From the NCBI GenBank assembly GCA_024867545.1, contig JANFNE010000069.1, forward strand, positions 62,001 to 126,000: a DNA stretch of 64,000 nt. Direction: 5' to 3'. Numbering within the stretch: position 1 is the first letter of the stretch; every line of letters starts with the position of its first letter. Below the pieces are notes generated by a model. It worked only from the letters and a program-made list of their open reading frames with translations. It was not told the origin of the DNA and did not search any database. This DNA comes from Phytopythium helicoides. Taxonomy: Eukaryota; Oomycota; Peronosporomycetes; Pythiales; Pythiaceae. The position numbers and the translations under genes were made by a program. Of the stretch, positions 55,101-64,000 are shown piece by piece.

Positions 55101-56035
55101 ACCGATTCTTCGCATACAATGCCGAAGAGGCGGCGCTTGCAGATCTCAAGCAAGGAAACCACGCTCTTCGAGACAAGCGTGACGTGCGTGAGTTCCGCAT
55201 TAAGCTCGTCAAGCTCGACGCAACTATATGGACGTATGAGGAAACAGAGAGCAGCACATCGTCGACTTCAGGACAGAATGTATTTCGTCGCGGACTGAAC
55301 GACTCCAATCCATCGAGCTGGGGCACGGGAGCGCAGAGTAGTGGCTCGGCTACAAGCAGCAACGCGACCGAGTCATCTCGGACCAGTATGAGGGCACCAA
55401 GCCACAAACGGCGTCGGTCAAGATCGATCTCACAGATTGTCGGGCGGATACTCGGTAAAGGAGAGCGTTCGCGAACTTCAAGCTCGAACGGCTCTCGTGT
55501 GCCGACGCCAAACGTATACTCTGAGTTTACTACGGACGGAGCGGATTCACACTCGCTCACTACAACTGGTGGTCGTCTCAACCAGCGACTAGACCTCGTC
55601 CCCGTGGAGCCTGTGAGCATATCAACCATCTTCCCGCTGCCATCTGAAGATGTATACGCACTGCAGCGAAAAGTGTACGAAGTTGCGCATTTCGTGCAGA
55701 ACGGATTTCAGTCGAGTGCGCGCGTGGATGACGACGAGGAGTCTCAACTCGCGTATACCAACTTCCGCACTGTGTCTTGGGAGGAAGCAGCCAAGCATGG
55801 TGTCACGCACTCTGCCATCACCAAGGCAGTCAGCGGCGTAATACATATTGCTATCAGCATTAAGGGCGAGAAGGGAACCGGCGGTCAGGGTGTGCTCTGC
55901 GTGCAGGAGACCGAGCTACTGCTGCATGCTTCTCCTGTCATCAGCCACGCGGACCCCATTCCGTTCGATGTACCCCTCACGTGGGGCGGCAAGCACGTCG
56001 GCTATCTGCACGGCGACATTCTATGCTCGTTTTGA
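52129..56035 (+). CDS. GPCR bigram: 7-TM receptor fused to inositol-polyphosphate-phosphatase-like domain
   Basis: Six exons (52129..52344, 52422..52527, 52584..52754, 52819..53396, 53465..53638, 53714..56035), 1188 residues. Residues about 20-300 form a cAMP-receptor-like heptahelical region (TVVSATSSVLSIIGAFYIL, APIAWNFVMALNLYRW, WYILGTLAFTLTIPTICL, LYFWVIAGGITMSVFLILV, LTVYITGFIICWLPAVIDR). About 340 onward resembles an IPPc 5-phosphatase: IFITTFDMNW, DWIPAKKDLYVFSLQHC, YFDASIAFVTCNLS, FLSGNLNYDV, and far downstream PPAYKDRIL. Catalytic positions are altered: LQEC Glu to His374, SHL His to Asn471, GDLNYR to GNLNYD. A Ser-rich tail of about 350 residues follows. GPCR-phosphatase fusions are known from oomycetes; this one looks like a pseudophosphatase that could bind rather than cut phosphoinositides (inference). 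Confidence 0.85.
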
Positions 56036-56119
56036 GCGATCCATGGTATTTATGAGTGTGATAGGTTGTACGAGCCTGAAATCAACAACGCTGAAGAGAT
56101 TTATCATTTCCTGACTTGT

Positions 56120-58705
56120 TCAGATCTCTCCTGCCAGCTCCAGCAGCGATAGTTGGGTGTGAGAAGACTCCACTACGTACTCCTCATGACTTTGAAAAGT
56201 TGGGATGGCAGGTTCTGGGGAGCGGACAACAATATCGGCTCTTGTGACGTCCTCCATGCTAGATGACGAAGACAGGGACGATGATGACGAAGAGTGGGAA
56301 GACGCCAGCGAAGACGTTGACGCCGCTAGCAGCGCGACAGCAGCCTCGAGTTGACCGTTACGTACCGGCGACTGGATGGTCGCAACTTGCACCGGCAGCT
56401 GAGGTGGTGCGTGAGGTGATGGTAAAGGCAGCAACCGCGGCTCCGACACTTGTTGTTGCGCTTCCAGCTCTCCTTGTGTTGGCAAGGGGGGCGCATTTGA
56501 ATCGCTGCTACAAGCTTGGTCATGTTCTTTGCCGTTTGGTGTTGCGTGTTTTGGTCTCGTTGACGAAAACTTGATCATTTCAGTCAGTTTTGCCTCAGTC
56601 TCGACTCGACGAGCACGCTCGGCGTGCAACTGTTTTCGCAGTGCCGCGAGCTGCTCAAGCATTGCGTTTTGCATCATAGCCTTTGCCGTCTTGAGCTGCT
56701 CAAGTTGCTTTCGTTGACGCTCAACCGCGGCCTCAAGCGTTTGTTGCTCCTCTAGTGATGATGCGCTAATCGTGACAGCTTCATTCATCGCACGTGCTGC
56801 CTCGTTTCGCTGCTTGGAAAGTGCTTCCAAATCACGCAGCGCTGTCTCCATCGCTTCTTGGAGTGCCGATTGCTCGTTATTTTTGTGAGAAAGCTCCGTC
56901 TCCAGCTCAGACTTAGCGGCTTTTACAGCAGCCACTTCACCTCGAAGCACCTCAATTTCACCTGTGCTACTGTCGAGTCGTATTTGCAATTCACGACAAA
57001 TATCCTTTGCAGCAATGAGCTCATCGTCGACTGCTCGGCGTTGGATGTAGTTTCGCTGTGCTTCTTCAACCATGGCGGAAATGCGGGACTGAAGCTCAAG
57101 ATTCTCATCTTGCTGTGCACGCACGGCAGTCTCCGAGGCTTGCAAAGCTACCGTTTTCGCCTCAAGGTTGCGTTCAAGATCGCGCACGTGCTCATGCTCC
57201 GAGCGATTCTCATTCAGTGCGCTTTCAAGTTTCTGTTGGAGTGCTGCACACGCACGTAATTTCTCGTCTTGTACGCTTTTGAGCGCAGCTTCCAGCTGGA
57301 ACTTTGCCTCTGCTTGCTGCTGCACAAACTTGAGCAGCGTGGCCTTCTCACATGCAAGTGTTTGAGCATCCCCCACTACGCGAGCAAGTTTCTCGTCGAC
57401 CACAGCTCGATCACGCTCTAATACAGCGACAATCGCTTCGCACTCTACCAGCCGTTGTTCAAGCGCGTGGGATTCTTTGTGTGCAATTTCTTTTTGCTTT
57501 TCAGAAGACCGAAGGGATGCGCGCTCTCTAGAGAGTTGCTCAGCCATTGCAGCGAGTTGATCCTGCAATTTTGCCATCTCAAGAAGCATTCCCGCATGTA
57601 CACTACCGTTGGATGCTGGAGCAAGGGACTCAATTCTCAAATCAAGAGCACGCTGCGTGAGGGCAAGGCGGCCGCGCGTATCGGCAAGTTCACAGTTGTC
57701 GCGCTCCCTCTCGTCATGCAAGGCTTTTATTTCCTCCTTGAGATTTTGAATTTGAGCGTGAAGCTCTAAGTTGCATTCGAGCAGCGACTAAGGTTGGAAC
57801 GAGGTGAGAACTGTAATCGAGCGAATGACAAACGACGTTTTGACCCACCTGTGCCTTTGTCCCGAGAAAGAACCTTTGCTCCATCTTGTGCGCGTAGTCA
57901 CGATTGGCTATCGCTTGAGACTCGATTTGCTTCTTTTCTGCCTGTAGTCGATCGAGCTACAAAGGTTGTTGGACTTCCAATGCCTTATCTCATATAAAAA
58001 CAAAAACTTCCGTACAAGCTGCCTCAGCTTGGAAACTTCACGCTCCGTTTTGCTACGTTGCGCTATTGCGGATCGAGCCTCGCTTCGTAATCGGTGATTC
58101 TGTTGCCATCAATCCGATTCCTGAATCAGTTAACCATATCTTCATTTGGACTTGCGCTTTAGAGTTTGACTCACCTGCTCGCGAGCCTTGTCAAGCTGGT
58201 CGCGCATTCGAAAGTATCGTTGCTCGAGGGCTTTGAGCTCTCGTTTTATCTCATCAACCTGACTCTTTGATGCAGGCGAAGAAGTGTTCACCCCTGCCAA
58301 TTCACTCACTTCGCTCATCCTATCTTGGTTGCTATCATCCTGACCAGCACAGCCTCCTCTACTGCTCACCCTGTCCGGTGACCTGCCGCTTGCAACTCCT
58401 CGATCAATTTTGTTTGGCGTTTGTGCCCCGTTCGTACAGGTGCGCGTTTTTCCGAGCAGTTCTTTTGCCTTTGCCCATACCATCGGATCAACTGCGGTAA
58501 CTCTTGTGCTTGCATTCAATTGGTGCGATTGTTGTGTCCGTGGCATTGCCATAGCTGGCCTAGCTTCCATCCATTGGCGTTGCGGGGACACTCGCGGGTG
58601 ACTTACCATGGCAGGTACAGCGCGAGCACCCTTCTTGTGATCCTGCACTGCTCTGAAACTGTCGCACCTTTTCACTATCTTGGCAACATCACCTATTTCC
58701 AGCAT
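56120..58705 (-). CDS. Long coiled-coil protein
   Basis: Four exons, complement(56120..57787, 57849..57956, 58016..58099, 58175..58705), 796 residues, phases agree. Ser/Arg-rich N-terminal 100 residues, then nearly continuous heptads (IKRELKALEQRYFRMRDQL, LDRLQAEKKQIESQAI, LQDQLAAMAEQLSRERASL, LEAAVERQRKQLEQLKTAK) to about residue 690, then a Pro/Ser-rich tail. Probably a structural or scaffold protein (centrosomal, Golgi or motor-adaptor type); no family assigned. It lies tail-to-tail with the GPCR gene, 84 bp apart. Confidence 0.8.
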
Positions 58706-58835
58706 TCATTCCACTCATTGCTCACGAAGCTAATTACAAGCAATGGATTTTCATGTATCATTGACACTACCGAACCACACCCTGACTGTTTGCTTCTCGT
58801 TGACGCCTTCGTCTTGCTGCTGCGATCCCTTACAT

Positions 58836-60713
58836 TTACCCGCCGGCGATTTTGACCGTGACGGCGCGCTTTCCCTTCTTACCAGGCTTTGCAATCTGCT
58901 GCATGCGCTTCATGAGGCGCGCCTTGCGAGTGTCCACCTCCTGCTTCTGCGTGTTATTGTTTGACAACTCGACCTTGGGCGGAGGGCGCAGCAGAAAGTC
59001 GAACTTTAGCTGATCTGGCATCAAGGCGCGCTCCGAACCAGCATCTGCAGGCTTGCTGTCAAAGTCTTCGTTGGTGCGCGCACCAAACACTTTGCTTCCG
59101 CCTCCACTGCGCTCATTTTGAGGCTTGCTGTCGCGCGCCGCCTTCTTCTTCATCAAGCGTCGACGGTACGCCGCATTCTCGGCTTTCTCAGCCTCGAGCT
59201 CTGCGAGCTTTGAGTAGTCCAGCGTCTTGTTGAAAACGGAGCGGCTCCAACGCTCGACCATGCCACGGCAAAGCTCCTTGTTTTCGCGCGTCTAATGGAG
59301 GAAGCGAGCCCTTAGGTCAAACCGTGTAAAGGTACAAGCACGCAATCTTGTAGTCGCACCTCTTGTGGATGCTTCATGAGGAGCATGACCACTTTACCAA
59401 AGCCGCTACGCTTGAGATGTTCCTTGAAAACTGCAATTCAAAAAGACACCGTCGATATGCCTATCTTCAGCTCGTAACACATCGGAAGCAGCAAACCTGG
59501 CAGGCGGTTAACCATCTCGAGCATCTTGGTGCGCACGCCAACATTAGGCAGCGTGCCGTCGTCGAGCGGCTGGATCCACTTCTTGATGAACTATAAAAGA
59601 AAGCAATTTTGGACGGCATCCAGTTAGCTTCATATCGTCACGGGTTACACACAACCTTGACTCACTGAGAGGACATCAAAGTCGAGCAGCATCGGCTGGA
59701 GCTGAATCTTGCGCATGACGTGCAACGCGCTGTCCACGAACTTGATCTTTTCGAGAGCTGGACGGCGCTGCTCGATAGCCTGCATGTCATCTGTGTACGC
59801 CTTATCCATGCGGTAGAGCACCTCCTGCGTGATTTGCTCCATCTCTTGAGCGGACAAATTGAGCTTGGCGCGAGCACGCCCCGTCTTGAGGGACTTGAGC
59901 GTCTGATCAAAGAAGTCGTCATTGCTTGTGCCGCGTCCGGCCCCAGGGTGCTCATCGTCCGGGAGAGGGCGCTCGTCGTCAAAGCGCTGCGCATCCTGGT
60001 CGTACTCGCCAAGAACGTCCTCCAGATCGTCGTCGCCGTCGATAAAGTCTTCATCGTCCTTGGTCGCCACGACCTCATCCCCCGAGTCGTACTCGTCGCC
60101 TACGACCGGAACAGCAAAGTTAGCCTCCTCTTCCTCGCGTCCAACTTGGCGAAACAGCGGCAGCGACCCTACCAGAGTCTCGGCGCTGACGGCGAGCGAC
60201 TTCTTCCTTGGGTCTCGAGCTGCTCTTCGACTTGGACGTCTTGACGCGCTTGGCCGGCGGGGACGCCGCGCGCTTCACGGGCTTGCGCGCGACCTCGTCA
60301 TCGTCGCTCTCCGAGTCCGACCCAAACAGCCTGCAACGCGTCCAAATGTCAAATCCCCATCCCACCAGCATCGCTCTCCAAGCCGAGCATTCACCCCGAG
60401 GCGTCCGCGGTCATGGCGCCCGTGGAGGCTGCACATCCACCACCACCACCACACAAAAAATCAGCTACAGACCCCTACAATCCCCCCTAGCGATCCGCTC
60501 CAAGCCTCACCAGGGCGGATGTCGTCCTCCTCGTCCTCGTCGTTCGAGTCGTCGCCAAACATCTCGTTAATGGAGCGCTTCTTGCGCTCATCCTCTGCCG
60601 CCCACAGCGCCAACGTCAGCACCAGCGCCAGCTCCAGCGTCTCCCGCGCTCCCCCGCAGCCCCCGCCGCCCACAGCCACTAGCAGCCGCCGCCCACGCAC
60701 CGTCCGAGCTCAT
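58836..60713 (-). CDS. IWS1: Transcription elongation factor IWS1/Spn1
   Basis: Nuclear protein that binds SPT6 and RNA polymerase II. Exons read as complement(58836..59291, 59360..59430, 59497..59590, 59666..about 60330, 60511..60594, 60701..60713). The TFIIS-N/LW-type core spans FIKKWIQPLDDGTLPNVGVR, TKMLEMVNRLP, FKEHLKRSGFGKVVMLLMKH, ETRENKELCRGMVERWSR; the acidic N-terminus has LFGSDSESDDDE and INEMFGDDSNDED repeats typical of IWS1. Two problems remain. A 1-base frame change is needed near 60201-60209, where RPKEEV in one frame should continue as KKSLAVSAETLVGSLPLF in the next. The junction between the second and third exon (60331..60510) also does not keep phase with the obvious acceptor; an acceptor further upstream near 60374 would. 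Confidence 0.85.
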
Positions 60714-61125
60714 GGCGTCCTTTCTCCTTGACGATCGCGGTTTCTACTGCTGGGCGAACAGGCCACCAAACGCGACAGGCGCAGGAAGTATAGGTCCGCT
60801 TTTTTGTTGGACGATTTTCAGCCAATCGGCGTCGCGGAGGAACTGTAGCCATTGTGAGGTGTTTCGCCGTGACGATCGGCGTGATGGAGCGTGGTGGTGG
60901 CTTGTGGATGTGCGAGTTCAGGGAAGAAGGAGCCGCGGAATCGTGTACTGCTGGTGCTTAATAGGAATACTACAGGGCGCGGAGGGCCTGGAGGGAGCGA
61001 GAGAGAGAGAGCGCGCGCACATCTGCCGCTGCTGCTGCTCCTGCGCCGAGGGGGGGAGGTCGCTCGTCTATTGGAGGCGTATCACCAGCGTGACAGCAGC
61101 TCCTAGGCGTCCGTCTAGCCGCCCG
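60714..61125. other. Intergenic between IWS1 and PH-domain gene
   Basis: 412 bp. Contains a short GA repeat (AGCGAGAGAGAGAGAGCGCGCGC, about 60995-61020). No gene supported. Confidence 0.5.
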
Positions 61126-62067
61126 TCACATGGTCTTGCAGGGTGCGCAGCAGGCCGCGTTCACGTTCTCGTCCTCGGGCTTGCTGGAGCGCTCGGTCGT
61201 GGCCGTGCTGCGGATGCTCTGGTTGGTCTTGAGCATCGGGTACTTGGTGTTGGCCGCCGCGATGGCGTCCGCGTTCGGGATGATCGGGTTCAGGGTCGTG
61301 TCCGTGTACTTGGTGTGCGACATACGCCGCTGCTTGGACGCGTTGCCCACCGAGCCCGTGTCGGACGACGCGTACTGCCCCGACCGGCGGCTCGTGTGGT
61401 CGCTGGACGCGTCGCTCTCGGCGTCCTGGCGCTCGCTCCGCAGGCTGAACACCTCGGACGGCGTGCCCTCCGGTCGGTGCTGGCGCAGCTTTAGCCCCTG
61501 TCGTCGCGCGAAACCATCCGATTAGGCTCTGGGATCCTCGGCCGCGGTCGTTTCGCCACGTAAAGCGCGCACCTTTATCCACCGCTGGGCGTCGTCCTGG
61601 CTGTCAGCCTGTCGGCATGTGCCCCCACCACGTTGAACGTGTCAGTCCACGCGCTCAACGCCCGCACCCTCGACCCGATCCGCACCTTGAGCAGGTAGGA
61701 CTGGTCGCCGATGGCGATCGAGAACTCGAGCTTGTCGGGGTCCTGCAGGTTGAACTCGATGTCCTGCGTCTTCCACAGATCGATGCACGCCAGCAGCTTC
61801 TCGCTCTCGCGGTTCTATCCACACCCAGCTCGTCAGCGACCCGCAAGCGCACCGCCGCCACTCCCCCCTCGGACTCGTCAATACGTTCGCCCACCTTGTA
61901 GTACGTCAGGTAGTGCGTGGTCGCCTCAAAGTACCGGCGCTGCCAACGCCCCTGGCGCGACTTTTTGCGCAGGTAGCCTGTGGCCCACGCGACGCCAGCG
62001 TTAGTAGCCGCCGCCCACCTCCATGAAGCCCACAGCGCAGCGCACCTTTGAGCTCGGGATACTCCAT
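61126..62067 (-). CDS. Small PH-domain protein with Cys-rich C-terminus
   Basis: Five exons, complement(61126..61497, 61573..61608, 61686..61805, 61895..61977, 62046..62067), 210 residues. The PH domain occupies residues about 6-100: LKGYLRKKSRQGRWQRRYF, THYLTYYK, LLACIDLWKTQDIEF, LEFSIAIGDQSYLLKAD, and the terminal helix DDAQRWIKGLKLR. The basic beta1-beta2 loop KKSRQGRWQRR would contact phosphoinositide head groups. The Ser/Asp-rich tail ends CCAPCKTM, whose Cys cluster could be a palmitoylation site (inference). One acceptor (61805/61806) was chosen by phase over a nearby AG 11 nt upstream. Confidence 0.78.
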
Positions 62068-63522
62068 TCTCGCGCGCGCTTCTCGGTGGGCTGGGAAGGT
62101 CGGCACTGATTTTTATCTTACCGAAAGTGGCGCCTGGCGGCCGTAAACTACTGGTGGGTTAGAAAGTGTGGATTTTCCGCCAAAACGCGTGTCACCGCTT
62201 GCGACAGCGGGCGGCCTGCCTCCATACACCTCGCACAGCGAGAATGGGTACATGTACGCACGTGCATTCACACAGCCCCGCGTTGCGTCTCAGCAAGCAA
62301 TGCAGCTGGGCATGGGCACTGCGATATCATAGTGGCGCCATGCCGCATGGAGCGTAATTTACTTACGAGGCCTGGTCTGACCGATCGTCGGATTGGACAT
62401 TGGTCAACGTCTGATGCCTTCATGATGCTTGCCGGGAGCGTTGCCTTCGGTCGAGCAACTTGGTCAATGTATGTGGCACTGTGCGCGAACTGATCCGTGC
62501 TTGTGCTTCGGCTTTGGGTTCATAATGCTCGCTCTAGTGTGCCACTCACTCGCACTGCTCGATGATCTCGTCGATAACATACTCGTCATCTGTGCAGGAT
62601 CTGCTGAGCAAGAACCGAGACGACTCCAAGGAACCTGCATGGACGCCTCGGTTTGAGCGTGTTGCCATTGTCATAGCTTTGATTTGGCTATCGTGTCCTC
62701 TATCCAAGTCCTCTGGTGATCAAGATTGTCGAGATCGTCGTGCAGCCAGAGATCACCAAGAAAGTGCTCGCACATTGTTCGGATTGGATCAAGAAATTGA
62801 CGTCTTCAACAGCGATAGTCACCATTTACCAGGACAAGCTCAACGACATGATGAACATCTCGGCCTGACCGCAGTTAGTTCGTCGGCGTCCATGGTCGCG
62901 AAGTTTCCGTGTCGCGGCCTTTTCGTCCAGGCGGAGTGGTGTGCACTTCATGTTTTTGGAAGCTCGATTCAAATCTCAATCGGCACCAGCTCAACGAGTT
63001 CAAATCACGTGACGTTTTTGGTGCGGATCGCTCAATACGTGCTTCCTCTGCAACTCGAGCAGAAGGGCTAGGACGGATCAGGACAATACTCCACGGAAGA
63101 GCGCGTTGGAGTCAGGGGTAACGTATTCTCCTGAGACCAAGAGTAATCGCTCAACTGAGTGGAGAGCTTTGAGCAGTTTGGCAGGATGAGGTGGCAATGC
63201 CTCCATAGAATGCGAGAGAAATGCCACGATGGCTGCCTAAAAATGTTTTGAAGATGGACTTTGATGACATGGAGGTGCTTTGGCGCGAGCGACGGTGACG
63301 ACAAGCAAGTTGATTTATAGTAGCAGCGGCGTTGGTTGTTCGATTGGCTGGCACAGCTTGCATGGCACGACATGGTGAGCTACTCTAGATATTTTGGTCG
63401 TGATCTTGAAACGCCATAGCCATTAGTGATGGATCATAAGACGGCGGGCTTTTCAAGCAGCCCATGACGGTCACGCTCAGCTGTGGAATCGCCGCCTTCC
63501 GCGCCCCCATTGCGAGTGCGTC
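62068..63522. other. Intergenic, possible gene relic near 62.56-62.87 kb
   Basis: 1.45 kb without a complete gene. Around 62698-62874 an open plus-strand frame reads LVIKIVEIVVQPEITKKV...CSDWIKKL...YQDKLNDMMNI then stops; 62562-62700 has another open stretch (DLLSKNRDDSKEPAWTPRFE) in a different frame. The composition looks protein-like but no family is recognised. Possibly a decayed gene or unrecognised exons. Confidence 0.3.
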
Positions 63523-64000
63523 ATGGACTCCAAGCAGCAGCCGCGCGTGGGCATTGTCAGTCGCTTTCCGCGCCTGCGCATCTCTGCGTCGGGCTCGGAC
63601 CTGTCGGCGAACGGCGACGCCTCGCCGACCAGCACGTCTACCAGTGGACTGCGCGTGGTGGTGCGCGCCAACGGTGAAGGGTCGAACGCTAGTCCAAGCA
63701 AGCACCACGACCCGCACAAGCTGCGCTCAGCGGTGTCTGAAGGGCACTGCGAGCACTGTGGCAGACCCTTTTCGGTGCTGAGGCGCGCCACAGTGTGCAG
63801 CCAATGCGCACAGCGAGTGTGCTCGGCGTGTTTGTCATCGGTTCCTCCTCCACCTTCGCTGTTATCACCACATTCGCTCCCGTCACCACCTTCATCACCA
63901 AAGAAGCTTGCTACGTGCGAAGAATGCGCCAAGATCGGGGCGTTTGAGCGCCAGCTTGCACGGTCATACTTTTCGACAACGCTGGCTGGGCATGGCAAAC
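63523..64000 (+). CDS. FYVE-like zinc-finger protein, 5' part, runs off window
   Basis: Open from the ATG at 63523 to the window end (159 codons, no stop). Ser/Thr-rich N-terminus (MDSKQQPRVGIVSRFPRLRI) followed by four Cys pairs: CEHC, CSQC, CSAC and, after a Pro/Ser-rich loop, CEEC. The order and the RR before the second pair resemble FYVE or FYVE-related fingers, but the phosphoinositide-binding HHC residues after the RR are replaced (RRATVC). It may therefore be a FYVE-related rather than a true PI3P-binding finger. The rest of the protein lies beyond the window. Confidence 0.7.
   Translation, partial: MDSKQQPRVGIVSRFPRLRISASGSDLSANGDASPTSTSTSGLRVVVRANGEGSNASPSKHHDPHKLRSAVSEGHCEHCGRPFSVLRRATVCSQCAQRVCSACLSSVPPPPSLLSPHSLPSPPSSPKKLATCEECAKIGAFERQLARSYFSTTLAGHGK

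Noticed and set aside
1..64000. tRNA, rRNA or CRISPR features
   Set aside because: I looked for cloverleaf-like stretches and spaced short repeats and found none I could support; CRISPR is not expected in a eukaryote.

Overview
The window is a eukaryotic nuclear segment whose gene content points to an oomycete (Phytophthora/Pythium/Globisporangium group). The supporting signs are small GT-AG introns of mostly 50-90 nt, GC-rich third positions, intronless secreted PL3 pectate lyases in high copy, a seven-TM receptor fused to an inositol-polyphosphate-phosphatase-like domain (a GPCR bigram), a PH-domain TEY MAP kinase, and several flagellar or centriolar genes expected in a zoospore-forming organism. 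The species cannot be named from the sequence alone.

Layout. 1-1.9 kb: 3' part of a calponin-homology gene with an in-frame stop and a frameshift. 2.5-5.5 kb: PH-domain MAP kinase. 5.5-7.0 kb (-): membrane-anchored JmjC protein. 7.5-28 kb: a palindromic array of six PL3 pectate-lyase genes (A- B+ C- D+ E- F+) on arms of about 2.06 kb. The divergent pairs are separated by a 116-bp spacer ('s') and the convergent pairs by a 459-bp spacer ('t') carrying a small secreted Gly-rich ORF. The s spacer between C and D and the t spacer between D and E are inverted relative to the other copies. The last t copy is split by a 784-bp solo-LTR-like element and by a 5.2-kb decayed Ty3/gypsy element. 28.7-29.7 kb: Cys-rich type I membrane protein, followed by a fossil of the small ORF and an Old Yellow Enzyme.

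33-64 kb is ordinary gene-dense sequence: CEP95-like centrosomal protein, CLC chloride channel, coiled-coil protein, CCR4-NOT subunit 2, presenilin, DRC4/GAS8, DNAAF10/WDR92, two tandem PhzF-like genes, the GPCR-phosphatase bigram, a coiled-coil protein, IWS1/Spn1, a small PH-domain protein and the start of a FYVE-like zinc-finger gene. CEP95, DRC4 and DNAAF10 all serve cilia or centrioles. The MAPK, GPCR bigram, PH proteins and FYVE-like protein belong to phosphoinositide and kinase signalling. The pectate lyases are the obvious plant-cell-wall-attack component.

Exon structures were built by hand from GT/AG sites, reading-frame phase and recognisable family motifs. Apparent single-base frameshifts in several conserved genes suggest either residual assembly errors or tiny introns, and each is flagged in place.
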